Shown here: positions 35,128-44,472 of the stretch, piece after piece
Layout: each line of letters opens with the position of its first letter
Position numbering within the stretch: position 1 is the first letter of the stretch
Assembly (NCBI GenBank): GCA_052274345.1
Contig: DAVZGP010000011.1
Span: 15,809 to 79,808, forward strand
Length of the DNA: 64,000 nucleotides
From: Clostridium_AD sp937920395
Lineage (GTDB): Bacteria > Bacillota > Clostridia > Clostridiales > Clostridiaceae
Direction: 5' to 3'
Translations under genes and position numbers: made by a program
The notes under the pieces: generated by a model
Databases searched by the model: none
Told to the model about the DNA's origin: nothing
The model's input: the letters and a program-made list of their open reading frames with translations, nothing else

Positions 35128-36875
35128 TATTTTAATTTCACAAGAACATAAAATTCAAAATTTTTAGACTCTAGTTTGCCATTAGAAATATTCTGATTTC
35201 CGGATAAATTTAAAAAATGTATTTTAATTTTAACCTTACTATTTTCATCTTCAAATGACATTTCCTTCTGCGCGATACTCTGATTCTTTTGGTTAATACC
35301 ATATTTATTTATAAGTACAGTAGCAAAATCCTGTAGATTTTTTTCATAAATATTTTTTCCGTTTTGAGTTATCTTAAACAAAGTTGATTGATTATCAAAA
35401 GTCATATTATAAATTGTGTCTCTTGTAATTTGTTGAGTGTTATTATTTCTTAAATCAAATAGATAATTATATCCTTTTATATCCATTGGTTCTAATGTTG
35501 CCGTTGAATTAAAAAAATAGTAACCATTGTTATTTTCATTATTCTCTTCAATATATTTTACACCTAATACTTTTTCTAACTCAGAAATTTTAAATTTCTT
35601 CGGTAACCCCTTAACATCTTCTAGATTGTGATATCTATTAAAATAATTAAGAATACTCGTTATTTGTTTTGCATCTTCATCAGTAACCTTAGTTTTTACT
35701 TTAACTACTTTATTACCACTAATCATATTATTTTTAATAAATATATTATTTAGCCTACTATTTTGACTATATTTTGAAATTGAGTAACTACTAAAAGGAC
35801 CAAATACAGATACAAATGTTATTATTACAAATGACACTGGAAGTATGATATTCATTAATTTCTTTGTACTTGCAAAATAGATCATAACTAAAAACACCCA
35901 TAAACTAAGAACTACAACAAAATATCTGCTTTCAGTTACTCCATATGCGTTAATTCTTATCCATATAGAAATAAAAATCATAACCATAAGTGGGAGAATC
36001 ACCTTTGGAAAATACTTTATAAATCGTCTTGGCCATGACTTTTCATTAATCAATGGTGATATGAAAAAACACACAGTCACACATATTACAGAATACCAAA
36101 GTACTAGATGAGACACAAGCCCTTGTGGCCACTGTCTCGTGATAATTATCTTTCCAAAATATATATATAGTATTATTGTGTATACGCAAATAAGTGGCAT
36201 TACTATATATAATATAAGTACATTAAGAAGACGAGAATAGTCCTTTAAAGTTAATATCTCATTTTTAAATGGAATACCAGCTAGAAAAAATGAAGGTGCA
36301 AATACCCCAGCAACAATAAGTGCAGTGTAATAATAAAACTCACTTATAATATTTACTCCTAAAAGCTTATCAATTGTAAAAAGTATTGCTGATAATCCAA
36401 GATATAAAACAAATGAATATAAAACAGTAGTAAAAAATCTAGAGAAAGCTTTTACAACATAAAGCTCAAAGCCATCACGATTTGGTAAATAAGTTATACA
36501 TATGAAAACCAAATATAAAATAAGACTAAAAGCAGCATATCTTGACGTTGAAATCATTCCAATATTCTTAAGGAAGAAATAATAATATAAACTTAGTAAT
36601 ATAGCTCCTAGTAGATAAGAGACATATAATGATGCCTTTTTATAAGTCTCTAGTCTTTCAAAGTAAAGCTTAATACATAATGAAAGTGGAATTCCAAGAG
36701 CTAGTATCATTGTTACTCTACTAAGAAATTCTATAAAATCACCATTAAATTGCGTTTTTACTTCAGATATATAAATCAACAATATGACACAAGAAGTTGA
36801 AATACCAATTGCTTGTGGAAATCTCTTAAGACTATTTTTAATAGCTTTTAGCGTCTTTTTTAGTAAATCTTTCAT
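35127..36875 (-). CDS. DUF4153 domain membrane protein
   Basis: A 582-residue protein with about twelve membrane segments in residues 15-370 and a soluble C-terminal part of roughly 190 residues. The helical region fits DUF4153 as seen in clostridia (ISEVKTQFNGD and ITRQWPQGLVSHLVLWYS segments). The C-terminal part has no motif I know. Function unknown. GGGGGCGACAA precedes ATG; the stop lies in the terminator. Confidence 0.75.
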   Translation of the reverse strand: MKDLLKKTLKAIKNSLKRFPQAIGISTSCVILLIYISEVKTQFNGDFIEFLSRVTMILALGIPLSLCIKLYFERLETYKKASLYVSYLLGAILLSLYYYFFLKNIGMISTSRYAAFSLILYLVFICITYLPNRDGFELYVVKAFSRFFTTVLYSFVLYLGLSAILFTIDKLLGVNIISEFYYYTALIVAGVFAPSFFLAGIPFKNEILTLKDYSRLLNVLILYIVMPLICVYTIILYIYFGKIIITRQWPQGLVSHLVLWYSVICVTVCFFISPLINEKSWPRRFIKYFPKVILPLMVMIFISIWIRINAYGVTESRYFVVVLSLWVFLVMIYFASTKKLMNIILPVSFVIITFVSVFGPFSSYSISKYSQNSRLNNIFIKNNMISGNKVVKVKTKVTDEDAKQITSILNYFNRYHNLEDVKGLPKKFKISELEKVLGVKYIEENNENNNGYYFFNSTATLEPMDIKGYNYLFDLRNNNTQQITRDTIYNMTFDNQSTLFKITQNGKNIYEKNLQDFATVLINKYGINQKNQSIAQKEMSFEDENSKVKIKIHFLNLSGNQNISNGKLESKNFEFYVLVKLK

Positions 36876-36958
36876 TTGTCGCCCCCACTTGAGTTTTCAT
36901 TTTTACATCGAAGACAATATAATATATAAACCATTTTACAACTTAAAATCAGGAAATA

Positions 36959-37819
36959 TTAACATTTTTCATATACGCTTATATTAAAATGGAGTGCTGT
37001 AGAAAGTTTAGAAGTATCACTCGCTTTTTCTTTCATAGCATTGTCAAAAGTCCAATAATAAGGAGTCATTCTTATAAGATTTTCAACACTTTCTCTATCT
37101 TCTAAATGTATATTGTACTTAACTTCTTCTTTTTGTATTAATTTAAATCCCTCAAAAATCGTTTGTTTTTCCTCATGTTTTCTAGCATTAACATATAATA
37201 TCTCCTTTAAGCCATATAAATGTTCAATACCCGGTGTTACCACTACTAATTTTCCATTATCTTTTAATACCCTTTTAAGTTCTACATCATCAGAAGGTGC
37301 AAAATTTCTAATAATAACATCTATAGTACTCGGCATTATGGGTAAATTAAAATTACTGCTTACTATAAAGTTTATTTTTTTATCTCTCTTAGCTGCATAG
37401 GCAACTGCCGATTTCGATATATCTACACCAAAAAAATTAGCTCTTTTATTTAAATAGTCTTTAGATTCATTTACGTATATAGCTTCCTTTAGTCTCGACA
37501 AAAAATATCCTTCTCCACATCCTACATCAAGTATATTTATATCTTTTCTACTTATATTCGAAATTATTATCTCATTGAGTCTATCTGAAAAAGTGTGATA
37601 ATATCCTCTGTTTAAGAAATCTTTACGTCCTTCCATCATTTCCTTGCCATCTCCAGGATCTTTGGTTTTCTTTTGATTAGCTAATAAAAGGTTAATATAC
37701 CCTTTGCTGGATATATCATAACTATGATTATTTGAACATACGAATTGTTTTTCATTTTTCTCAAGGCTTAAATTACATACGGGACATTTTAATATAGAAT
37801 GTACATTTTCTATTGTCAC
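36959..37819 (-). CDS. rlmA: 23S rRNA (guanine-N1)-methyltransferase RlmA
   Basis: A 286-residue methyltransferase. An N-terminal zinc ribbon (CPVC...CSNNH then SYDISSKGYINLL) precedes KTKDPGDGKEMMEGR and the AdoMet motif ILDVGCGEGYF, as in RlmA, which methylates G745 or G748 of 23S rRNA. I start it at GTG 37819, behind GGAAGG, because family members begin just before the first cysteine; a TTG start 19 codons upstream has no ribosome site. It follows the AI-2E family gene closely and may be cotranscribed. Confidence 0.85.
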   Translation of the reverse strand: MTIENVHSILKCPVCNLSLEKNEKQFVCSNNHSYDISSKGYINLLLANQKKTKDPGDGKEMMEGRKDFLNRGYYHTFSDRLNEIIISNISRKDINILDVGCGEGYFLSRLKEAIYVNESKDYLNKRANFFGVDISKSAVAYAAKRDKKINFIVSSNFNLPIMPSTIDVIIRNFAPSDDVELKRVLKDNGKLVVVTPGIEHLYGLKEILYVNARKHEEKQTIFEGFKLIQKEEVKYNIHLEDRESVENLIRMTPYYWTFDNAMKEKASDTSKLSTALHFNISVYEKC

Positions 37820-37876
37820 AAAATCACTACCTTCCAAAGAATAAACTAAATTACCATGTGTGCGTTTCTTAAACAA

Positions 37877-38917
37877 TTAGTCGTCTGTAATTTTAGGTTT
37901 ACTTTTTTGGCTTAGATCTACCCCGATTAAATCTAATAGGAATATAACTATTGGTATACCTAGTAAAAGACCCCATGTTCCCATAAAATGCTCTGATACT
38001 ATTAATGTTGCAAAAGTAAAAAATATTGGAAGATGTGTAGTATCAGACATAAACTTTGGATTTAAAATATAACTTTCAATTGCATGAATTATAAAAATCA
38101 TAATAAGCACAAAAATAACTTTAACTAATCCACCAATTTTGAAAGCAATTAGACATAGTGGTATTAGAGAAATAAATACTCCAGCAACTGGTACAAGACT
38201 TAAAATAAATATCATAAATGCAAGCGCAAATAATTGCGGAAAACCCATTATAGTAAGTCCTATAATTGATAATACGGTATTTGTAATTGCTATCATTATT
38301 TGAGCCTGGATCACTTTTCCAAAAGAATTTAAGAAGTTCTTTCCAAAATAGCTGAAATAATTATACGCAACTGCTATTCTACTATATTTAAACTTGTGAA
38401 CAAAGTTTAAAATGCTTTTCTTTTCTAATATAAATACTAGACTTAATAGGAGTGCCATAAAGAAATTAATACTCCATTTACCTAGATTTGTTACAAAAAG
38501 CATAATACTTTGAATTCCCGATTTAGCATAACTCGCAATGTCAATTTGATTAAATATAGGTGTTAAATATGACATAACCCCTTTTGTGTTTTTCGCAAAA
38601 TCTATGTACTCCATCTTATCCAAAATAAGTAAGCTCTCAGATATCGCTATTGGTATATATTTTACTGCTAAGAGCACTATAGTTACAGTAATAAATACAT
38701 ATATAATTATAGTAATAATCATTGGACTTACTTTTATAATTTTATTGATTTGAGAAACTAATAAACTTTGCAAACTATTCACTAAATAAGTAATCATAAA
38801 AGTTAATAAAACTAAATTAAAAATGGATCTTATTAAATACGCGAATAATACTATTGCTGCAAATAATAATATTTTCATAACTGACTCTCTCTTACATAAC
38901 TGCTTTATCGTTTGCAT
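37877..38917 (-). CDS. AI-2E family transporter
   Basis: A 346-residue membrane protein with about eight membrane segments and the family's long central region; the second half carries LALAFMIFILSLVPVAGVFIS and the C-terminal FFTFATLIVSEHFMGTWGLLLGIPI block. Family members export autoinducer or act as Na+/H+ antiporters; the substrate here is unknown. AAAGGAG precedes ATG. Confidence 0.88.
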   Translation of the reverse strand: MQTIKQLCKRESVMKILLFAAIVLFAYLIRSIFNLVLLTFMITYLVNSLQSLLVSQINKIIKVSPMIITIIIYVFITVTIVLLAVKYIPIAISESLLILDKMEYIDFAKNTKGVMSYLTPIFNQIDIASYAKSGIQSIMLFVTNLGKWSINFFMALLLSLVFILEKKSILNFVHKFKYSRIAVAYNYFSYFGKNFLNSFGKVIQAQIMIAITNTVLSIIGLTIMGFPQLFALAFMIFILSLVPVAGVFISLIPLCLIAFKIGGLVKVIFVLIMIFIIHAIESYILNPKFMSDTTHLPIFFTFATLIVSEHFMGTWGLLLGIPIVIFLLDLIGVDLSQKSKPKITDD

Positions 38918-39248
38918 TTAAGATACTCCTTTATTCCCTTTTATTAGTTGCTTTCAATTTATATTATATTTTGTCTTATTTATACCAGCATAATAAGTTA
39001 TTTTTCGACTATTTCATTATAGCAAATTTTTTAACTTATTTCTATGTAATTACTCTTAAAAAGCTTAATCATTATATGCATAAATTAATTTTATACTTAT
39101 AATTCCTATTTAAGCTAAAAACAAGTATAACATAAAGCTTAGTTTTTATAATTTACTATAATGCACCAAGTATAACAAAAATGGTGTATAATATTAATGC
39201 ATCTAATAATATTATATCCTAAATAGAAAGTTTGGCGGTGAAAAATAA
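38918..39248. other. Intergenic region, AI-2E family gene / glutaredoxin
   Basis: About 330 AT-rich bases between divergent genes. TATAAT near 39186-39191 is a probable -10 for the glutaredoxin gene and TATAAT on the minus strand near 39020 may serve the transporter. No further gene or structured RNA was recognised. Confidence 0.35.
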
Positions 39249-39509
39249 ATGAAACCAATAATTATGTTTGTAACTGAATGGTGTCCATATTGTAAAAAAG
39301 CACTTGGTTGGATGGAAAATATAAAAAAACAAAATCCAGAATACGCTAATATTGAAATTAAAATAATTGATGAAGAACTAGAACCCGATATAGCAAAGCA
39401 ATATAACTATTATTATGTACCTACCTATTATGTCGATGGAATTAAAGTTCATGAAGGTGTTACCTCTAAAAATATTATTAACGGAATATTTGAAAAGGCT
39501 TTTAAATGA
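39249..39509 (+). CDS. Glutaredoxin-like thiol-disulfide protein
   Basis: An 86-residue thioredoxin-fold protein. The active site is WCPYC near residue 14, the cis-proline is in YVPTYYVDG, and a C-terminal helix completes the small fold. Clostridia mostly lack glutathione, so it probably works with thioredoxin-type or other low-mass thiols. A weak GGCGGTG ribosome site precedes ATG. Monocistronic. Confidence 0.88.
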   Translation: MKPIIMFVTEWCPYCKKALGWMENIKKQNPEYANIEIKIIDEELEPDIAKQYNYYYVPTYYVDGIKVHEGVTSKNIINGIFEKAFK

Positions 39510-39537
39510 TTTTTTTCACTATAGCAAAAAAAGAATT

Positions 39538-39564
39538 AGGAAGATGATTCTAAATTATCTTCTT
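39538..39564. terminator. Terminator after the glutaredoxin gene
   Basis: Eight-pair stem with one G-U (39538-39545 and 39557-39564) followed by ACACTTTTTAT on the plus strand. Confidence 0.6.
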
Positions 39565-39583
39565 ACACTTTTTATATTTGATT

Positions 39584-40294
39584 CTAACTTGATATAGTTT
39601 CAATTCTAACTTTGTTTTCCAATTTTTTATAATTAATCACTCTTTTAATCTTTATAATTGATAAATCATTATTTTTCAACATACTTAAGTTGCTTTTTCT
39701 AATTTCAGATAATGTCGATTTATAAATTGATATTTTCTTGTTATATCTATCTATACTATTATTAAAATCATGCTCTTTTTTTCGTATTTTATTTTTTCTT
39801 TCATTACATTGTTTTATTTTTACTTTTATACATAGTTCATTAGAATAATTTTGATAAACCTTCTTGTATTTTTTTACAATTAATTTTTTAATAAATTTAA
39901 ATTTTTCTCTACTGATAAATATTTCGAGATCTTCATTTAATATTCTACATTGTTGCTTCTCTTCAAGTATATTGCATTCTAATCCCTTTAAATGTGATCT
40001 TAATGTTTTAATATTTTCCTTAGCCGCTTTAATTTTATCTCCTAGATCTATCTTATCTCTTTTATTATTATTAATTCTAAATTTATTTATATTTATACTT
40101 TCAATGAGCTCCTTTTTACTTAACTCTAAAGACTCCCACATAAAGTTTTGTATCTTAAATAGTTTGCATATGTCTATTCTAGAATAAGTTAAATTTACGA
40201 GTAATTCTTTGTGTTTTTCTATAATCGAATTACTTAATTCAAATTCTTTTATAATACAACTGAATACAATATTCTCTTTTAATGTAAAAGTCAT
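39584..40294 (-). CDS. Hypothetical coiled-coil protein, 236 residues
   Basis: I do not recognise a family. The chain is very rich in Lys, Ile, Asn and Leu and strongly basic; residues from about 85 to 205 read as long helices with heptad-like spacing (KIKAAKENIKTLRSHL, then CNERKNKIRKKEHDF). No signal peptide, membrane segment or catalytic motif is visible. AAGGGGG precedes ATG. It is divergent from a 23-residue peptide gene 129 bases away. A regulator, structural protein or degenerate element protein are all possible. Confidence 0.6.
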   Translation of the reverse strand: MTFTLKENIVFSCIIKEFELSNSIIEKHKELLVNLTYSRIDICKLFKIQNFMWESLELSKKELIESININKFRINNNKRDKIDLGDKIKAAKENIKTLRSHLKGLECNILEEKQQCRILNEDLEIFISREKFKFIKKLIVKKYKKVYQNYSNELCIKVKIKQCNERKNKIRKKEHDFNNSIDRYNKKISIYKSTLSEIRKSNLSMLKNNDLSIIKIKRVINYKKLENKVRIETISS

Positions 40295-40423
40295 CAGTTA
40301 CAGCCCCCTTGATTTAATTATAATTTTTTTATTTTTTAATTATGCATACCTTTATAATCATGGGATATACTACTATTGTAGTCGACAAACAAACATTAAA
40401 CTTATAGTAGGGAGATGTTAGTT

Positions 40424-40495
40424 ATGTTAAATAATAAATTATTTGTAATTTTAGGCGCAAGCAGTATTGCTGGGGCTAAAAACGGTGACTACTAA
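40424..40495 (+). CDS. Putative 23-residue peptide gene
   Basis: ATG at 40424, 23 codons, TAA. The peptide has a short basic N-terminus (MLNNK), a hydrophobic run (LFVILGASSIAGA) and a polar tail KNGDY. AGA before KNGDY looks like a signal peptidase site that would free a pentapeptide, but the hydrophobic run is short. GGGAG lies 8-9 bases before ATG, TATAAT (40353-40358) is upstream, a CTACTAT/ATAGTAG leader stem (40370-40376 with 40404-40410) abuts the ribosome site, and hairpins follow the stop. No homology is claimed. Confidence 0.45.
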   Translation: MLNNKLFVILGASSIAGAKNGDY

Positions 40496-40498
40496 CTA

Positions 40499-40591
40499 AT
40501 TCTGTATGAAAATTAAAATACAGAATAGTAAATTCATATATTAATATGAATTAGTAAAGCCAATGATTATTGTAAATAATCATTGGCTTTA
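40499..40591. terminator. Three hairpins in a row after the peptide gene
   Basis: Nine-pair stems at 40499-40526 and 40531-40552, then a 17-pair stem with a three-base loop at 40555-40591. The last is a strong bidirectional terminator for the peptide transcript and for the convergent helicase gene. Confidence 0.82.
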
Positions 40592-40610
40592 TGCTTTTAT
40601 CCTATATTAT

Positions 40611-41885
40611 TTATCTTGTAGTTCTCGTATTTTTATGAAAATTTTGACCTTGCTGATTTCTTCCATTTCTTTTAGCATAACCATTAGAACGAGACTTTCC
40701 AGTAGGATTCTTTTTAACATTATCCTTATTTACTATTGTTACCACATTACTTGCAGGATAAGGATGATCCTCTATTACTGGTATTGATTTAGATATAACC
40801 TTTTCAATATCCTTAAGAAAAGGTTTTTCTTCTACATCACAAAACGATAATGCAACTCCGCCTAGTCCTGCTCTACCAGTTCTGCCTATTCTATGAACAT
40901 AAGTTTCTGGAATATTAGGTAAGTCAAAATTAATTACATGAGATAATTCATCAACATCTATTCCTCTTGCTGCTATATCAGTCGCAACTAATACTCTTGT
41001 TATTCCTTGTTTAAAATTATTTAATGCAAGTTGCCTAGCACTCTGTGATTTATTACCATGAATAGCTTGAGCCTCTATTCCTTCATTATTTAAGTCCTTA
41101 GTTATTTTATTAGCTCCATGTTTCGTTCTTGAAAATACCAAAGCAGAAACTATAGATTTGTCTTTTAGTAAATGAATAAGCAATGATTTTTTATCTTTTT
41201 TATCTACAAAATATACTGCTTGCTCAATAAGTTCTATAGTTGATGAAACAGGTGTTACTGCTACTTTAACTGGATTCACAAGAATATTATCCACAAGCTT
41301 TGAAATTTCATTAGGCATAGTTGCTGAGAATAACATAGTTTGCCTAATCTTAGGTAATTGTGCTATTATTTTTTTTACATCACGTAAAAATCCCATATCT
41401 AGCATACGGTCTGCCTCATCAAGTACAAACATCTCAACATGATGTATGTTTATGAATCTCTGCTGCATAAGATCAAGTAATCTACCAGTAGTTGCAATTA
41501 AAATATCTACTCCATCTTTTAACGCGTCAGTTTGTCTTTTTTGTGATACTCCTCCAAAAATTACGGTACTAGTAAGATTCATATACTTACCATATGATTC
41601 AAAACTTTCTCCAATTTGAATTGCAAGTTCTCTAGTAGGTGCGAGTATTAAAGCCTTTATATTTTTAGGTCCTTTTATAACCTTTTGTTTCCCACAAAGA
41701 GTTTGTAGTATAGGAATAGCAAATGCTGCCGTCTTTCCAGTACCTGTTTGAGCACAACCTAGAAAATCCTTACCTTCTAATATACTAGGAATTGAGGCCT
41801 CTTGTATAGGAGTAGGTTCCACATATCCCTGATCTTTTAATGCTTTTTTTATTGGTGTAATGAGATTTAAATCTTCGAATAACAT
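40611..41885 (-). CDS. DEAD-box ATP-dependent RNA helicase
   Basis: A 424-residue DEAD-box helicase of the CshA/RhlE kind. Q motif (PTPIQEASIP), Walker A AQTGTGKT, PTRELA, DEAD, SAT, then the second domain with VATDIAARGID and HRIGRTGRAG. A short basic tail (SRSNGYAKRNGRNQQG) ends the chain, as in RhlE-type enzymes. It probably helps ribosome assembly or RNA decay, often in the cold. AAAGGAG precedes ATG; a long leader is predicted. Confidence 0.94.
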   Translation of the reverse strand: MLFEDLNLITPIKKALKDQGYVEPTPIQEASIPSILEGKDFLGCAQTGTGKTAAFAIPILQTLCGKQKVIKGPKNIKALILAPTRELAIQIGESFESYGKYMNLTSTVIFGGVSQKRQTDALKDGVDILIATTGRLLDLMQQRFINIHHVEMFVLDEADRMLDMGFLRDVKKIIAQLPKIRQTMLFSATMPNEISKLVDNILVNPVKVAVTPVSSTIELIEQAVYFVDKKDKKSLLIHLLKDKSIVSALVFSRTKHGANKITKDLNNEGIEAQAIHGNKSQSARQLALNNFKQGITRVLVATDIAARGIDVDELSHVINFDLPNIPETYVHRIGRTGRAGLGGVALSFCDVEEKPFLKDIEKVISKSIPVIEDHPYPASNVVTIVNKDNVKKNPTGKSRSNGYAKRNGRNQQGQNFHKNTRTTR

Positions 41886-42342
41886 TTTTTCTCCTTTGGA
41901 AGTGGCTGTCTTGAACTTTAAATGTCACAAATCACTAATATCCTGTTATGAATCTTCTTGAAAATTGGAAACAACAACTTTCTTCCATGATTATATTGCA
42001 TCTAAGAAACCACCCTTTATTAGCGATATGAGTATATTTAGGCTGATTAATTTTCATTTAGCTCTGACTTTATAAGGTCTTTGATATATAAATAAATGTG
42101 TTTCACTTTTATCAACTTTGATTTTACAATTTTATAATTTAAATGTTCGTAACACTCATATTTTTTAATTATAACATATTTCTAGTCTTCTAGCTATTGT
42201 TGTAGTTTTTACATCTCAATAATAAAGAATATTATAAGTTATTTTATTTTTTTCATATACTTAATTTATTGTGAATATAAATGATGAATAACCATAAACT
42301 ACAGCTATAAAATATATTTTGTATACAAAAGGAGACCTTTTT
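41886..42342. other. Divergent region with an extended -10 promoter and a long helicase leader
   Basis: On the minus strand TGTTATAAT (42168-42176) is an extended -10, giving the helicase mRNA a leader of about 275 bases. I could not define a stable fold in it. On the plus strand no clear promoter for the dehydrogenase was found. No gene was recognised in this 457-base stretch. Confidence 0.4.
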
Positions 42343-43212
42343 ATGAATGAAAGTTTTAATTTTCCAATGAGTGTACCTAATCAACACCAAGCTAAGCAAC
42401 CAGGTTTTGAAACGCTAATGAACCCCAGACCTATTTTTGAAGATCCAAATTGCATAGGTTCTGGAAAGTTAATTAACAAAGTTGCCCTAATCACAGGTGG
42501 GGATAGTGGAATTGGAAGAGCAGTTGCTCTTGCATATGCAAGAGAGGGCGCTGATATAGCCATAGTATATCTTAACGAACACGAAGATGCGACAGAGACT
42601 AAAAAACTTGTTGAAACAAAGGGTAGAAAGTGTATTTTGATTGCTGGAGATATTGGTGATGATACTTTTTGTGTAAATGCTGTCAGTAAAACAATAAAGG
42701 AATTAAGTAACATAGATATTCTTATAAATAATGCCGGAGAACAACATCCTCAAAACAGTATTGAAGATATTACAAAAGATCAACTAGAGAGAACTTTTAA
42801 AACCAATATTTTTGGAATGTTTTACATGGTTAAAGCAACACTACCTTATTTAAAAGAAGGTTCTACAATTATAAATACTTCCTCTGTCACTGCCTACAAA
42901 GGACATAAATCTTTAATTGATTACTCATCGACTAAGGGAGCAATAGTTACATTTACTCGTTCGCTTGCTCTTTCCCTCGCAAATAGAAAAATACGAGTTA
43001 ATGCAGTAGCCCCTGGTCCCATATGGACACCACTCATACCGTCTTCATTTAGTGAAAATGAAGTTGGACAATTTGGAATCAATACTCCTATGGGAAGGCC
43101 TGGTCAACCAGTTGAACTTGCTGAAACCTATGTGTTTTTAGCGTCAAGTGGTGCATCTTATATAAGTGGTGAAACAATTCATGTTAATGGCTGTACAGTT
43201 ATAAATGGATAA
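42343..43212 (+). CDS. Short-chain dehydrogenase/reductase, YghA/general-stress type
   Basis: A 289-residue SDR with the N-terminal extension seen in YghA/YhdF-like members (QHQAKQPGFETLMNPRP). Cofactor site TGGDSGIGRAVA, structural NNAGEQHPQ, catalytic Ser in NTSSVTAY and YSSTK, and VNAVAPGPIWTPL are present. It reduces or oxidises an unknown carbonyl compound with NAD(P)H. ATG at 42343 follows AAAGGAG; an in-frame TTG eight codons upstream lies before that site. Ends at a long palindrome. Confidence 0.9.
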   Translation: MNESFNFPMSVPNQHQAKQPGFETLMNPRPIFEDPNCIGSGKLINKVALITGGDSGIGRAVALAYAREGADIAIVYLNEHEDATETKKLVETKGRKCILIAGDIGDDTFCVNAVSKTIKELSNIDILINNAGEQHPQNSIEDITKDQLERTFKTNIFGMFYMVKATLPYLKEGSTIINTSSVTAYKGHKSLIDYSSTKGAIVTFTRSLALSLANRKIRVNAVAPGPIWTPLIPSSFSENEVGQFGINTPMGRPGQPVELAETYVFLASSGASYISGETIHVNGCTVING

Positions 43213-43265
43213 TATAACTTACTGAGCCATTAACATAATTTATATTTTTTTAGTTTTAAAATAGT

Positions 43266-43317
43266 AAATAACATAATAATAGGCAGCAAAGCTTTGCTGC
43301 CTATTATTATGTTATTT
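43266..43317. terminator. Perfect 52-base palindrome after the dehydrogenase gene
   Basis: Every base from 43266 to 43317 pairs with its mirror around the AAGCTT centre; no loop is left out. It lies 54 bases after the dehydrogenase stop and before the peptidase promoter. It most simply acts as a terminator. The remaining bases up to 43521 are AT-rich with TATAAT at 43482-43487 as a likely -10; no gene was seen. Confidence 0.8.
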
Positions 43318-43521
43318 GAAATTATATTTACTTAATTATGTATTAATACATATAAACATATTTTTTATATTTTAGGAAATTACATATAATTTTTGTTAAT
43401 ATATCCACACATATAATAATAGTTCATAGGCAATTATATATAGCAAAAGTATTATTAAAATTGATTTGATTTTTGTGAATTTATAATATCAATATTACTG
43501 AATAAGGAGGAAATTTTTATC

Positions 43522-44457
43522 ATGAGAAAAATGTTTATTGTTACACTTATTGTAAGTTTACTTCTTAATATAGGAAATATAACAATAGCCTCCCCTGTAA
43601 ATGATACAAAAAAACAGGAAACCAACAATATATATGATGTAACGATGAAACAAGATATTTTATGTTTAATGATTGCTTATCCTGAATATATTAAAAACAT
43701 AGAAAAAAATAATGGGTATGTATATCTAAATATGAAATCAGGTAAAAAAATATGCTATGATGACAAAAGAATAAAAAGCGTTCAAGAAAAGCTGATAAAC
43801 CCAGATCTTCAAGATACTTTAGATCAAATTTATCCACTTTCACCTATTAAAAACATTATGGCAGCAGATTTAGATCCTGGACGTTATAGGACCTATGGAT
43901 TATTGTCTGAAGTTTATGGTACATCGAAACAAGGTATAGAAAAAAATCTTACAAAAGTAAATGTTTTTTACAATAATTATCAATTTAACAAGAGTAATAA
44001 TGCATCCGCTTCTTTACAAAAGGTTATGGAGGAAATAAGACCTCTAATAAAAACGGATCAAAATTTAAGAAAATGTCTCTTGCCTTGTAGTGGGACCTTT
44101 AATTATAGAGTAATTTCAGGTACTAATAGATTAAGTCCACATTCTTATGGAATTGCTATTGATCTTGCTAGTGATAAACGAGACTATTGGAAATGGGCTA
44201 CAAAGGAATCAGGAGAAAAAAGATTAGTATCATATTCAAATGAACTTGTAAAAGTTTTCGAACAAAACAATTTTGTTTGGGGAGGTAAATGGTCCCACTT
44301 CGATATATTACATTTTGAGTATAGACCTGAAATAATATTAAAAGCCCGCTATTTTTCAAAGAGCATTGATTTTAAAAAAGCATGGTATGATGGCAGTCCT
44401 ATAAAAGAAGCATCTGTAAAACATTCGATAGATAAGATCGATGCATTAATAAAATAA
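43522..44457 (+). CDS. Secreted M15-family D-Ala-D-Ala carboxypeptidase-like protein
   Basis: A 311-residue exported protein. A signal peptide (MRKMFIVTLIVSLLL..., cut likely after IAS) precedes an N-terminal region of unknown fold and a C-terminal M15 peptidase. Zinc ligands are seen in SPHSYGIAIDLAS (His, Asp) and HFDILHFEYRPE (His). It should trim peptidoglycan peptides outside the membrane. AAGGAGG precedes ATG. It is followed by an amidase_6 gene 15 bases later, so both probably act on the wall together. Confidence 0.85.
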   Translation: MRKMFIVTLIVSLLLNIGNITIASPVNDTKKQETNNIYDVTMKQDILCLMIAYPEYIKNIEKNNGYVYLNMKSGKKICYDDKRIKSVQEKLINPDLQDTLDQIYPLSPIKNIMAADLDPGRYRTYGLLSEVYGTSKQGIEKNLTKVNVFYNNYQFNKSNNASASLQKVMEEIRPLIKTDQNLRKCLLPCSGTFNYRVISGTNRLSPHSYGIAIDLASDKRDYWKWATKESGEKRLVSYSNELVKVFEQNNFVWGGKWSHFDILHFEYRPEIILKARYFSKSIDFKKAWYDGSPIKEASVKHSIDKIDALIK

Positions 44458-44472
44458 TAGGAGTATGATATT

